From NCBI GenBank assembly GCA_030435675.1, contig CM059623.1, positions 6,040,012-6,104,011 on the forward strand: 64,000 bases of DNA. The letters run 5' to 3'. The notes under the pieces were generated by a model that saw nothing but the letters and a program-made list of their open reading frames with translations, had not been told where the DNA came from and made no database searches. This document shows positions 43,067 to 55,729 of this stretch, in pieces; the stretch's first letter is position 1, and each line of letters starts with the position of its first letter. The position numbers and the translations under genes were made by a program. The stretch is from Steinernema hermaphroditum. Lineage: Eukaryota; Nematoda; Chromadorea; Rhabditida; Steinernematidae.

Positions 43067-43410
43067 TGTGCAAAAAAAACAGTGCTTCGGGGCAAAACGA
43101 TCACAGGTCTGAGGATCTGAGCACGGCTCCGGTGGACGACCGACTCGCGTGCGCTATCCGACCACTGTCTCTGCGCGGGGACTTTTGCCTGCTGCCTTTC
43201 GGCTCTGAGCCGTCCATCCCTCATTATGCGACCAGCGCCACCGGGATTCCTCCCAACGACCCTTGTCGACGCAGCGCTTGGCCTGGACGCTCGGTCTCCG
43301 CCGGTCGACGCCAACGGAGGACTCCGCGCCGCACTCCATTCCCGCTCACTGCCACCGAGAAGCCGATTTACAAGCGCCCGCCACGACGCCCGGCGGAACT
43401 GTATCCTTGC
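43067..43410. repeat. Dispersed repeat, copy 2 (inverted relative to 6867-7355)
   Basis: The minus strand matches two parts of the first copy and is continuous where the first copy carries another repeat. It includes GGATGGACGGCTCAGAGCCG. No coding function. Confidence 0.55.
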
Positions 43411-43964
43411 AGATAGCATATGAACAAGTGGTCGTCTCTTTGATGCCCTTTATTTGATTTCGTCCTGGGACGTCCGCGCCGGTAAGCGCAGGGAAAAGGT
43501 CTCCTCGAAGAAGAGAATCCTTGTTGATATTGTGCACACCTGAGAAGGAAGTCGACCTTCCTTTTCGTTTTTTTTCTTCTTGTCGACAGCACAACCTTGA
43601 CCACTCTCTGCGTGTTCCCCTCTTTTCGCGCTGAGACCGGTCCCACAGTGCGGACGCACTGCCTAAAAACTCGAGGTCCTCGTCCTGAGTGCGCCGCCTC
43701 ATTAACACTCCACGCCTCGTCATACGCCTCCGAACTCCATCGATCCGGGGACGCCTCAGGGCGCGAGTGCACGCCGAAGGCCGCAGCAGCCCGTTTCGGC
43801 GCGGAGCTTCACACAGGTGCGTCCCGGGACGATCCGCGCCGCGTTATCTCAGGTAATTATCGCACGCTCGGTCGGTCCGGACTCGCATCCAGAGTCATAT
43901 GGCGGCGCAGATGGGAATTCGCGATTCGTGCAGCCACGTGCAAACATAACCCCGTTGCTTGCAG
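43411..43964. promoter_or_regulatory. Upstream region of the p85-like gene
   Basis: Contains GT-rich donors and a TTGCTTGCAG acceptor immediately before the ATG at 43965, so at least one 5'UTR exon or spliced-leader addition is likely. No conserved protein segment. Confidence 0.4.
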
Positions 43965-45260
43965 ATGCTCACGAGCGACGACGGCGGCGAGTGCGTCGTG
44001 TCGCCTTCGGGGAGCGAGTGCTCCTCGGCGCCCTCCGGGGACCTCCTCCAGCAGCCCTGGTACTGGGGCGATGTCTCCAAAGACACCGTCTCTCGGGCGC
44101 TCCAGGACCAGCCATCGGGGACGTTTCTGGTGCGGGACGCGTCCACGAAGGGCGACTTCACCCTCACTCTGCGCTACATGGACGGGAACCGCCTGATCCG
44201 GGTGCTGGTGCGCGAGGGGCGCGTCGGCTTCTCGCTGGACTCGCTCGTCTTTGAGAGCGTCGTCGAGCTCATCGCGCACTTCTCCGAGAACACCCTGGCC
44301 ACCTACAACAAGGCCCTCGACACGAACCTCGTCTACCCGCTGGCCAAGTACAACGTCAACGTGAAGCGCTCGGGGGCGCAGCTGGTGGTGATGATGGAGG
44401 GCTGCCAGGCGCAGTATGAGCGGCTCAGCTACTTCTACGACCAGCTGCACGGGGACCGCGAGGCGGCGCAGCAGCGCTGCCAGAAGTACCGCGTGAAAAT
44501 GTCGGCGCTGCTGAGTACGGAGAAGGTGTACAAGGCGAAGATCGAGCAACTGCAGGAGGCGCTGGAGGGCGCGCTGCCCGAGGCCGAGGCCGTCTTCGTC
44601 GACGCCAACATCCAGTCGCAGCGGAACCGCCTGCAGACGCTGGAGAAGCTGAAGGTGGGCGTCGAGGGCAGCATCGCCAAGGAGACGGAGGAGGTGGAGG
44701 CCTGCGGGGCGAAGATCGCCCGGCTCCGGCCGCGCCTCGTGAACGCGCATCGCGACCGCGAGCAGTGCCACAACGCTCTGAAGCGCTTGAACGCGAAGAT
44801 CGACGTGCTGAACCAGATGTTCGAGTCGCTCAGCTATCAGCTGGACATCGAACCCGAGTCCCTGAGCCGCACCCTCATGGAGCTGGAGATCAAGTGGAAC
44901 CCCGAGCGCTGGATGACCGACAAGATCTCGAAGGAGGGCGCCGTGAGTCTCCTCCGGCAGCTCATGGAGACGAATCCCGCGCGCCGCGACGGCATCTTCC
45001 TCATTCGGCCCAGTCACACCAAGCAGGGCTTCTACGCCCTTTCCATCACCTGCGCCGGCGCCATCCACCACTGCCTCATCGAGTACCGCGACTACCGCTC
45101 CCCCGGTCCCAAGGGCTACGCCTTTCTCAACACGCAGCAGTTCTTCGCCACCCTCGTCGACTTCGTCCGCTTCTACGCCTACAACTCGCTCAAGGACCAC
45201 AACCCCGACCTTGACGTCCTCCTCACCGTCCCCGCCTTCCCGGAGCCCGATCCCCTCTGA
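43965..45260 (+). CDS. PI3-kinase regulatory subunit (p85/p55-like)
   Basis: The regulatory subunit of class IA PI3-kinase binds phosphotyrosine adaptors and restrains the p110 catalytic subunit. A single 431-aa exon contains an N-terminal SH2 (about residues 30-125; [15 protein letters not shown] and GTFLVRDAS with the phosphotyrosine-binding Arg), a long coiled coil (about 140-310, the iSH2 p110-binding region) and a C-terminal SH2 (about 320-425; [16 protein letters not shown] and GIFLIRPSH with its Arg). There is no SH3 or BH domain, so it resembles p55-type subunits or C. elegans AAP-1. It is GC-rich and intronless, unlike its neighbours. AATAAA at 45392 lies before the NF1 start. Confidence 0.88.
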   Translation: MLTSDDGGECVVSPSGSECSSAPSGDLLQQPWYWGDVSKDTVSRALQDQPSGTFLVRDASTKGDFTLTLRYMDGNRLIRVLVREGRVGFSLDSLVFESVVELIAHFSENTLATYNKALDTNLVYPLAKYNVNVKRSGAQLVVMMEGCQAQYERLSYFYDQLHGDREAAQQRCQKYRVKMSALLSTEKVYKAKIEQLQEALEGALPEAEAVFVDANIQSQRNRLQTLEKLKVGVEGSIAKETEEVEACGAKIARLRPRLVNAHRDREQCHNALKRLNAKIDVLNQMFESLSYQLDIEPESLSRTLMELEIKWNPERWMTDKISKEGAVSLLRQLMETNPARRDGIFLIRPSHTKQGFYALSITCAGAIHHCLIEYRDYRSPGPKGYAFLNTQQFFATLVDFVRFYAYNSLKDHNPDLDVLLTVPAFPEPDPL

Positions 45261-45539
45261 ACCTTTCCACATTCCTTCTTATCCGGCTTTACCCTCTGGT
45301 CTGACCTCACTTCGGCCTCTTCCCGTAGACTGCCCACGGCCTCTGTACTCCAGGTTTCTTCACGAGTAACTTATTTGTAAATACCCTCCGAAATAAAGAC
45401 TCTATCCAAGATCCACACGTCCCCATCGTCGATTTCGATCGAATACTTACCCCCGAAAGGAGTGACTATGGAACGGTTTCCAGGACTGTGATGGGTTCCG
45501 CGTAGACGTCGGAGGCCCCCGAGGCCAGAAGAAGAAGAG

Positions 45540-48500
45540 ATGTCGCGCCCGATCACCTCTTCGAACTCTTCGCAGTTCCCGAAGAAGCAGCTCGAGTGGA
45601 TCTCGTCGCTCATCCAGCGCTATCAGGACCAGGTAGGGAAGGGACTCAAGGCCGGGGACCCTTCTCTTGCAGCTGCCGACAAACACGGGTCGTCCGATCG
45701 ACCGGGAAACGCGGCAGCTCCTGGACACGACGCACTCGTGCATTATCAACGTCTCCAAGAACCACCTCCAGATGGTGGTCGTCTCTCTGGTGCGCGTCCT
45801 GAAGGCCGTCAACGCGAGCGTAAGTGCTCCGGAAGAGGCCGCGCCTTTAGCGCCGTTTCAGCGATGGACGTCCGAACTGGCGCTGACGCAGTCGCGGCTC
45901 ATCGTAATGGAGACGCTGCTGGAGTGCCTCAACGAGGCGGAGGGCCCTCTGGCGCGGCGCCCGGAGCGCGAGGCCTGTATGGGCCAGCTGGTGGAAGAGA
46001 TGTGGCAGGTGATCAGCTCCTGCGCTCCGGGGCAGCAGGTCCACGAGACGGCAACGGCCATCGTGGCCCGTGTCGGCGCCCTCTACTCGACGATGATGAT
46101 CGCAAAGCTGGACGTCGTCCTCGAGGCGCTCCGCAACGAGGAGACGCCCGACGACCTGGTGGAGGACGCCCTCAAGCACCTCTCCATGATGAGCTACGTG
46201 ACGTACGTCCTCTGTGACGTCATTAAGATCCTGAACCAGGTGCTCGCCCACTACCCCGTCCGCAAGGAGTACGTGGAGCCCGTATGCGTCATGCTCTCCT
46301 GCGTCATCTGGAAGTGGATCGAGGCGAATCCCGACCAGTTCGGCTTGCTCCAACACTCCGCCCACGAGCAGCTTTCAGGTACCCCGTCTCACCGGACTAC
46401 CGTACCCCTGCTTCAGACGCGTGTGACCGGCTCTTCATGGTGATGAACAGCATCGAGATGCGGCGTCGCGCTATCTGCTGGCCCGTGCAGATGCTCCTCA
46501 TCGCCGTCTCCCCGGTGAGTCCGCCTCCGGCGCCCTCTCCACGCTCTTCCAGTGCTCCCTGGAGCTGATCGCGCACGCCGAAGGCAACCAGACCCTCGCC
46601 CCCGCCGTCCAGATCAAGCACCAGTTCCTCGAGTCCATCATCCAGTGTCTCAACCAGTGCGCCGGAGCCGCGCGCCCCGTGTGGTCCGGGCAGCTACAGT
46701 ACGCCTGCCACGCGGCTGTCTTCCTCTGCAAGTCGGCCACCTACGTCAACCTCAGTGACTACTTCGTCTTCAACATCGTGCAGCAGCTCATCGGACCCGT
46801 CAAGACGATCCTGCTGGGCTCGGCGCGGCCGCGGGACATCGACCGCGGCGTCATCGTCGACCTGCTCGTCTCCCTCTTCCGCCTCAAGTTCGACAACGAC
46901 ATGTTCCGCCTTTGCCTGAATGCCTCGCAGCCGACGCTGCAACTGGTACTCATCGAGGCGCTCCTCCGCATCTCCGTGCAGCGGCGCCTTCACTGGTGGC
47001 CGAAGATCGATATGGTGTGGAGCCGCTCCGACGACCTCCGGAAGCTGCTCATGAACTGCATCGAGAAGGTGCTCGAGACGGACCCGATCGCCGTCTCCTC
47101 GGGGCATCTGCCCATCAGCGTCTCACGCAGCTGGCAGAAGATGTCGGTGAAGTGGCGCGTCGAGCGCGGCTCCACGCAGAACCTCTCCCCCGACGGCTGC
47201 TCCCACCAGACGCTCCTCGTCGCCATCCTCAAGCTCATCAACACGCAGCCCTACATCATGATCCGCCAGCGGGTGAGTGTCCCCCGTCCCGGTTACAGTA
47301 CTCCCTCTGCAGCCCTTCATGAACCCCGACGATCCCGCGGCGGAGCCCCTCGGCTACTCGGACCCCTTCGTGGAGAGCGTCGTCTCGGCCCTGGTGCTCC
47401 TTGTCGACCACGCGACGCTCCACACCAACGCCATGCAGGCGCTCCTGGCGCTGCACGAGGTCATCCCACAGTGGAACTGCCGCTCCAAGGCCGAGGGCCT
47501 CGCAACCTTCTTCTCCGTCGGGTAGGCGCCCCACCATCGACTACGGTAGCCCTCTTCAGGTCGCACATGCTGTTCGCGGTGTGCCAGAAGCTGCTGCACT
47601 TCCAGATCAGCAACGCGGAGCACGTGATCACATGGCTGCGCGCCATCATGACCCACCGTATCGCCTACTTGCGCCTCAACGCCGCCGAGGTGACCGAGGA
47701 GTTCGTCGACGTCATGACTGCGCAGTCGCTGGTCAAGTTCGAGGCCGTCGCGCTCCTCTACCTCTGGAGCTGCGACGCGGACCTCGTCCTCTGCTGCCTC
47801 TCGCTCTTCGGGCTCCATTGCGCGCACGCCTCCCTCATCTCCGGCGTGCTCCACTCCTCCCTGGCGGCGCATCTGGCCGCCGCCTCCGAGTCCGAGTGCA
47901 TCGTTACGGCAGGCCGCGTTGCGCTCCAGAAGAGCGTCTACCGATGTCTGCGCTCGCTGCCACAGACGAACGCCGCCTCCACGGAGGCCTGGCACGAGTC
48001 CTACCGCGTCTGGGAGCTCTTTACGGCGCACCTCGTGGCCGAGTCGAAGGACCACGCAGACTTCGTGGAGCACGTGACGCGCGTGGCCGCCACCCCCGCC
48101 GGCGGCGACCTCCTTCAGTCCACCGTCGACGTCTGGAGTAACATGAGCGGCTTCCTCTGCTCCTTCGCGCACCTCATCTACGCGAACGAGCAGAACCAGG
48201 TGACCACCTTCCTCAACAAGCTCCTCCAGGTGCTCCGCACAGACCAGCCGCAGGCCACCCTCCGCGACGCCATGACCAAGACGGTCAAGGAGCTGATCAG
48301 CTTCGAGATGGACTACTCCCTCGACCACTTCATCCTGCACACCATCTCCTGCCAGCTGGCGCAGCACTCCTCCAACGGCCAGTTCATCGAGCACGTCATC
48401 TACATCCTCTCCAACATGCTCAGTCGCCGCGCCGTCGTCGTCCTCAAGACCGAATCCACCATCCAGATCCTCTCGGCGCTCCTCTCCCACTCTGAACAGA

Positions 48501-51500
48501 TGAGTAGGTCCCCCGCCGGCCCGCGCCCCTCCATCCTCGATCTAGACGTGCGCATGGAGAACCTCAACCACCTGACGGATACGACGTCCACGAAGAGCGG
48601 CGGGAGCAGCTCCGGCGGCGTCGCCGGAGGCTCCTCGCTGGCCAGCCAGAAGTCGCTCACGCTCATCAAGAAGCTCTCCGGCCTCATCACGCTCATCCTG
48701 GGCGTCTCCTCCTCGCAGCGCATCCCCGCCACCACCCAGAGCCGCCTCATAGACCACTTCACCAACCTGCTCGCCTCCTTCCCCGCCTACAGTAACTCGC
48801 CCCTCAAGAGCGACTCCCTCCTCGCGCTCCTCGGCTCCATCGGAAAGCTCCTTTCAACGCTCTCCGTGAGCCCGAGCGGCGCCGCCTTCAACCGCCTCTT
48901 CAACCTCCTAGTCGACACCTTCCACCACTCCTACGCCTCCTCGAGCCCGGGTCTCGCCTCCCAGGCGCCCCAGCTCGTCTCCTCGAGCCACACGCACCTC
49001 GTCAGCTCCTCGACGCCCTCCTCCAACGACCCCCTGCCCTCCGGCTCCATCCACCAAATCAGCAGCCTCCTGGCGGAGCCGGGCTCCTCCTGCGCAGAGG
49101 CCGTCGCCCGCATCGACGACGCCGCCCTGACCACGTTGGCGGCGCTGGTCAACGGGAACCCAGAGCTGGGCATCGGGCGCCTCGTGGAGGCCGGCTGGTC
49201 CGGCGACATCCGCCTCCACGGCTACATGCTCGAGGCGCTCTGCCGCGTGCTCTCCTCGAAGACGGGCGCCGGCGGCACCCTCGGCTCCAGCTCCGAGCTG
49301 AACGCGCAGCAGAGTGAGCTCCTCAAACTCATCACGCTGATCACCGACGATGGCGCGCTGCCCATGGTGAACGCGCTGGCCAACGCGCTCCCCAACGAGT
49401 ACATGGACCACCTGAGCCGGGTGCTCGTCACCACCTTCTCCGAGCGGCACCTCCTCAGCGAGCTTCTGTGGACGGTCCTCTGGAAGGAGGCCGAGGGCTC
49501 CATGTCGCCTTCGACGCTCTTCCGCGGCTCCTCCCTCGCCGCCAAGATCATCGGCTACTGCTTCCGCGTCTTCGGGCACGCCTATCTTATGCGCACCCTC
49601 GCGCCTCTCTTCCACTTCATGCTCCACACCCCCGACCGCTCCTACGAGATCGAGCAGGACAGGTACCTACAGTAACCCGCCCTCCACAGACGCTAACTGC
49701 AGGCTGTCGAGCGGAGCGGCCGCGGAGAGCGGCATTCAGGCGACGACTACAGTGGCGGAGATGGCCTTCCAGCTGATCCTGCAGTCGGAGGCCGAGTTCC
49801 CGGGGCAGCTGCGCACCGTGTGCCACTCGCTCTACCACGTGATCAACGCGCGCTTCCCTAACGCGGGCCTCTCCGCCCTCGGCAAGATCCTCTTCCTCCG
49901 CTTCTTCAACCCCGTCATAGGTAGGTTCCTTGACCTCGGCCGCCCCTCTGACTCCCCTTCAGTGAGTCCCTACGAGAACCAGATGATCTCGAAACGCCCG
50001 ACGCGGAGCATGAGCCGCGGCCTGACGCTTGTCTCGAAGATCCTCCAGACCACCGTCAACCAACCTACCTTCTCCAAGGAGTGGACCATGTCCCACTTTC
50101 AGCAGCTCATCGCCTCGAAGCAGGCCGTCGTCAACAAGTAGGTCCCCTGCCCCCACTGCCTCCACGCGCCCTTCCAGCTTCCTCTCCTCGATCGCCCTCA
50201 ACGACAGCGCCGTCGCCTGGTTGGAGTCGGCCACCCTCGTGCCCTCGATCAACCTCCCACTCCTCTACAGTATCCACTCGCTCTTCTCGATGAACCGCTG
50301 TGAGATCATCCGGAATCTGCGTCTCCATTCCGCGCACTCCAACCTCTGCTCCCGCATCGACGTCCTCCTCCAGGCGCTCCCCGGTAGGTCCCCTTCTCGA
50401 GGCACCACACGAGACTCCTTCAGATAACGTACCCAACATGGGCTTCTCCTCCTTCTCGTCGAACCTCGAGGCGCTCTCCGGGGAGACGGTCCTCCCCTGC
50501 TTCTACGCCGCCACCTCCGGCACCTCCTCGCCACCCGTCTACGTGCTCGTCCTTCGGAGGATCGTCACCGCGGACGTCGACGCCCTCCGGAAGCAGATCG
50601 ACGACAAGTGCGCTAAGACGCGCTTCGTGTGCGTCGTCGACTGCCTCTTCTGTGAATACCCGCCGTCACTCACCAAGATCCTCTCCCTCACCGTCCTCAA
50701 GAACGTCGAGCGCCTCGTGGTGCCCCTCTGCTCGCCGAAGATCCTGACGCAGCTGGGCGACGCCGTCTTCGCGCAGGTGCGCGTCGACTTTGGCCTCTCC
50801 TCCGTGGACATCGCCTCCAACTCCATTCCCTCCTTCACGGCGCTGCTCCTGCACGCCGAACCCTCCTTCTGCGTCAAGGCGAACCTCATCTCCGCCAACG
50901 ACGCCGAGGTCACCGTCAAGGTAGGCGCCTCTCCGTCGCCGACTTGTAGCCTCCGCCTTCAGCTCATCGACAAGATCATCCAGATCGAGCGCGTCACGCA
51001 GTGGCGGGCCGTCGGCGACTCCACCACCCAGGCTACCGTATCCGACCTCTACATGTGCGCCGCCTTCGAGCAGATCGAGCTGATCGACGCGCGGACGATC
51101 ACGTTCGTTGTCGGTGACAACAGCCACGTCTTCTCGCTGGCGTTGGCCCACGCGCGGCGCCTCGTTGAGAAGATCGGCGCCATCCGCGTCCGCTCCAGCT
51201 CCGAGTGCCGCTCCGACACGAAGGTGCAGCTCCGCGCCAACTGCGACGACGTCACCGCCCTGGCGGTGGTGCGACTCGTGGACGCGGACGCCAACGTCCG
51301 CTCCACCGCCTACCGGCTCCTCAACAACCTCTCGCTCGCGCTGAACTTGCCCATCAGCGCGCGCCTCCAGGACACGCCCTGCGTCTTCATCCCCACCAAC
51401 TGCTCGCGCTTCATCGCCCCGATCCTCTCGATGCTTGTCGAGAACCAGCCGACGCTGCTCCTCTCCCTTGTGCCCAAGATCATCCAGCACGGCAACCCGA

Positions 51501-53932
51501 TCCTCGTCGGCTGCCTTCGCGACTGCTGGGCAGGCATGCAGCAATTGGATGGTGACCAGCTCCAGGACCTCTTCGCGCATCTCGTCGCCTCCACCTCCAC
51601 CCTCGGCGCCGGCTCCTCCCCCGTCGGCCCCCTTATGCTCACCGAGGTGTGGCCCGTCATCGGCGCCGAGGAGCGCATCCTCCTCGCCCTCCTCGAGCAC
51701 CTCCTCTCCTCGCCCTACCCCCTCGCCCACCTCTGCGAGCTCGTTCAAGCCCTCGTCTGCATGTCCAACTTCTTCGCCTCTACCGTAATCGTACGTCTCC
51801 TCGAGGAACTCTCTGCCACCGCCAGCACCGAGGCCGAGGACTGGAAGAGCCTCCCAAAGCTGCTCGCCTTCCTCCTTGTCCTCTCCTTCAACGCCGAGGC
51901 CATCAACGGTAGGCCCTCAGGCGTGCCCCCGGGAACCCTCTCCTTCCAGTCGAAACCCAGCTGCCCAACATCATGCACGTGGTGACGTGCCTCGCCGGCT
52001 CCGGCTCCAAGTTCATGCGCTACGCCATCTTCGCCATCGTCTCCAACGTCTTCCACAGCTTCGGCTCCAACCCCCAAACCGAGCTTTGCGGTAAATCCTC
52101 GCACTCCTAACCCCCTAGCTACCGTATCTAGACGACCTCCGACGCTGTCTCTCGATCTTCCTGCGCCAGCTGAGTAACGAGGAGGCGTTACGACTCTTCA
52201 ACGTTGACGAGATGCCCTGTGGCCAGGCGGTGCTCAATGGCGCCATGAAGATGATGAATATCGAGGACGAGATCGACCTTTACGGCCGCAGGTGATTACC
52301 GTATCCGAGTCCGTCGCCGATCCCCCTACTTCAGCTCCTGCGACGACGCCTCCTCGACGGACCAGCAGGAGAAGAGCCCCGACGACGACTCCACCTCCCT
52401 CTCCAACGTCCACCAGCTCATCACCCTCCTCATGGCCATCGTTGGGGTATCGCAGTCCGCCCCACATTTCCCTAAAGGCGCGTTGCAGGACCTGGAGAAG
52501 GGCTCGACGGCGGAGACGCGCGACTGGCTCGGCGAGTGGAGGAACATCTCGCGGCAGTGGGCCTTCCGCTCGACGGCCACCACCGCCCTCCAGATCCGCT
52601 CCCTCATCGCCTACAGCTGCCTTGCAAATACCGTATCCGACTCTGACATCCGTAACGTCATCGCCACCCTGGTGGCGGTGGTGAAGCGCCGCGACTCGCT
52701 CACGTGCATCTCGGGCGTCACCCTGGCGCTCATCAGGCTCCACACGCTCACGCCCTCCAACTCGCCCGTGCACCGACTCGTCTTCTGGATCGTCATCCTC
52801 CTCTTCCAGCTGGAGCACGCTACCGTATACGAGTACGCCATCCAGCTGCTCCACACGAACCTCCTCACCCTCGACCATATGGGAGTCTTCGAGCATACGG
52901 TAGGCCCGCGAGAGGCCGCTCCAGAGCCGTCTCCGTTTTCAGACGATCGAACAGGTGGCGATGGACGCGCGGCACCATCTCGAGTGGGACCTGAAGGCGC
53001 TCGACCAGTACGCCGGCCTCTCCTTCCGCGCCAACTTCAACTTCGCCCTCGTCGGCTACCTCCTCAAGGGCCTCCGACAGCCCTTCCTCTGTCCCAAAGT
53101 CCTCCAGCTCCTTCACCTCGTCCTCCGGATCACCGCGAAGACCAAGAACAAGTAGGCCCTCCTCTGCAGAGCCCACAGCCGCCTTCTAGGAACCCCTACG
53201 TGCTGACGATGGACAATATCCCCTACATCATTGCGCTGCTCCCCTTCGACGAGAAGGTGCAGCAGAGGTTCCGCCTCGGCGCCCCGGGGGATACGCAGAC
53301 GGCGAAGTCGGTGCTTCCGCCCCTCTGGGCCAGCGACGACCTGCGCACCCCCAACGCCGCGGCAGAGAACCCGACGATCTCCGTGTGGAACGAGGATGAG
53401 GAGGAGGAGACCGCCGTCCTCCTCGATCCCACCATCATATGCGGCGAGCAGGCGCAGAGCCTCACCGTCACCGTCCTGGTGGGTCCGCATGACCGAGTAC
53501 ACAGAAGAAGGCCCCTTTCAGGCGATCCTGGCGCGCAGCTGTCCCAACGTGAGCATCGTGCTCGACTACCTTCTAGAGGCGGTTACCGTATTCCCGACGG
53601 TCGTCCCTGTCATAGAGTGCCTCCTTGACCAGCGCATCGTTAGTCTCGTGCAGGGTTGCCACAGCGCTCGGATGCTGAGTACCGTAGTGCGCCTCATCGA
53701 GACGAGCGCCCTCGAGGATTCGCCCTCCGGAGCCACTCCACAGCAGGTCTGCTCCTTCCTCCAGCAGTCCGGCTTCGCCGGCCTCTGGAGGTACGCCGGC
53801 GCCTTCCTCAACCCGGTCAGTTCCCCTCCCTCTGCAGTTGACGCCCAACTTCACTTCCAGAGAGCTTCGCGCCAGGCGATCAACGCGAACCTGTGCTCGT
53901 GCCTCGAGTGCATCGCCAATCTGTGCCGATAA
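45540..53932 (+). CDS. NF1: Neurofibromin (Ras GTPase-activating protein)
   Basis: Neurofibromin switches Ras off. About 20 exons are separated by introns of about 38-46 bp (for example 45633-45672, 47273-47314, 49661-49702, 52091-52132, 53816-53864), giving roughly 2,500 aa. The N-terminus ([20 protein letters not shown]) and HEAT-like middle align with NF1. The GAP domain lies at about 49380-50260, with the arginine finger in [27 protein letters not shown] and FLRFFNPVI. The Sec14/PH segment follows (about 50430-51190; [10 protein letters not shown]). The C-terminal repeats include [17 protein letters not shown] and end at [11 protein letters not shown]. Several introns are in frame and open (45820-45861, 50921-50962). 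Coding is very GC-rich. The start is 280 bp after the p85-like stop, on the same strand. Confidence 0.93.
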
Positions 53933-54199
53933 GAATCCCCACGTGCATCTAGTCACCCTCTACTGCTCAGCTCTCTCACTTCTAGGCACCGCTTTCACTC
54001 AGATCTCAACTCGGTGACCCAAAGCGACCGTATAATCGCCCCTCCTCCCCGCATAATCGATTTCGTGTCATGCGTGTCAATAAATCCGTCCGACAGTAGT
54101 AATGTCTTCAGAGAGTCTACACGGGGATTACGCGCGGTCCTGCAGCGACCGCGCGTAATCCCCCTCTCCGTCCACCGTCACTCGGAGCTCACAGCCATG
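53933..54199. other. 3' flank of NF1 with a perfect hairpin
   Basis: Contains AATAAA (about 54080) as a likely NF1 polyadenylation signal. At 54123-54163 there is a hairpin with a 17-bp stem, GGGGATTACGCGCGGTC and its complement, around a short CTGCAGC loop. Confidence 0.6.
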
Positions 54200-55333
54200 G
54201 CGTGTCAGCGCCATTGAAAAGCGGGCAAAATCGTGTCTCGGTCGTTTTCTTCTCATCGTGTCAGGAACCACAAAACACTCGTCATATTTTGTGCATTTCG
54301 ACAGTTATTCATGACTATACACAGGACAATCGATCGAAATCCGCAAAATATGCATTCAGGTTTGTGCACTAGAAACTGCTGAACATTTTACGCACTGGCT
54401 GTTTGGACCGCACAGCCTACGAAGAGATATTTCGGTTCTACGGCTGGACATTTTTCGTCAGAAAAGGCGCGTTCTACAATGAATTCCAGATTTTTCTGCG
54501 TATAAGGCCTTAAATCAAAAGACAAAAAGAGACAAATCGTAAGACAAAGACAAATTCGTAAAACAAATCTGTGCGTTTTCCTACTAGTAGGCTACTTGCT
54601 TAATAAGCTTCCAAGCTTAATAACTTTTTCAGGTCAACGTCTTAAGGGCCAGTTATAGTTGCGGAAACAGTTTCCGGGGCGGAGACAGTTTTCAAGCATG
54701 TTTGAAAACAGTTTTCTGTTTCCGGAAACAGTTTTGGATTCGCGGTGGGACCTGTCGTGCAAATTTGGTTTCTGAGTTCTTCTTTGAGTGTTTTGACGTT
54801 TCTGTCGTGATTTCTGACTGTTTCGGGTGGCGATTTTGAATTGTAGGCAGTTATGACAAACTCGTGAGATCCGTCACCCTGATGTGCTTCTGGAACTGCT
54901 ATTTTCCGCAGCTGTTGTCCACTGAAACTTTCCCGGGCAGTTTTATTCCATAGTCATGGAGAGGTCGCTACAGGGGTCACTTGCTTTTGGCCCTGGTAGT
55001 TGAGCAGAGCTAGAACCGTGGAATCGAGTCGATTTCGGCTTAACATGGCCATCCCGCCAGCGTTTTTTTAAACCTGCCCCACTTTAAGTATCTTTCACAA
55101 AACTTGTGGACGTCCCTTTCCTATTGTAGAACCACGTGCGCTTGGCTGGGAGAAGAACTTCCAGGCCACTGCCGATTTGGTTGAACTTCGAAACGGTCCG
55201 ATGAATCGAGTAGCCGGTCTTGTAACGCCTTCTCGTCATTTCACAGCTTCGTACAGCGCGTCATAGTTGAAAAAAGCAGCTGTACAGAGCTCAATTAATA
55301 CAGAAAACGCAAAAAAAAAAAACGAGCGACACA

Positions 55334-55535
55334 TATACTCTGTCTTTTTTCGATCACAAGATCGGCCTTCAATCATCTCGTTGTGGGACTCAGAAATCTG
55401 ATCCAACGCGTTGAAAACGACGAGCGAACTTCGTGCGCTTGTTTCATCGTTTTCAATGCGTTTGCGTCACATTTCTGAGTCCCACAACGAGATGATTGAA
55501 GGCTGATTTTGTGATCGAAAAAAAAACAGAGTATA
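55334..55535. repeat. Palindromic MITE (P2)
   Basis: A foldback of about 200 bp with arms starting TATACTCTGTCTTTTTTCGA and containing GTTGTGGGACTCAGAAATCT. It abuts P1's copy, sharing the TATA junction, so one inserted at the edge of the other. Confidence 0.7.
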
Positions 55536-55729
55536 GTCTATTTTTTTTTCGAACTCCACAAAAGCGATCAATCACCGCGCGGCGAGACCGAGAATTCGCT
55601 CCAGCACATTGAAGAAAGCCAAATATTTCTTGCGTTCGTTCGCTCCTTTCAATGCGCTAGAGCAAATTCTGGGTCCCACCGCGCTGTGATTGATCGCTTT
55701 TGTGGAGTTCGGAAAAAAAATAGACTATA
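55532..55729. repeat. Palindromic MITE (P1 family), second copy
   Basis: Matches 15706-15904 along its length with scattered differences, with the internal order inverted around its centre as expected for a palindrome. Confidence 0.7.

Noticed and set aside
43857..45272. 471-aa open frame antisense to the p85-like gene
   Set aside because: Long only because the sense gene uses GC-rich codons with few stops in reverse. It has no domain, and the sense strand has two clear SH2 domains.
47354..48490. Long minus-strand open frames across NF1
   Set aside because: Shadow frames of GC-rich coding sequence, rich in E, V and L with no motif; the plus strand aligns with neurofibromin throughout.
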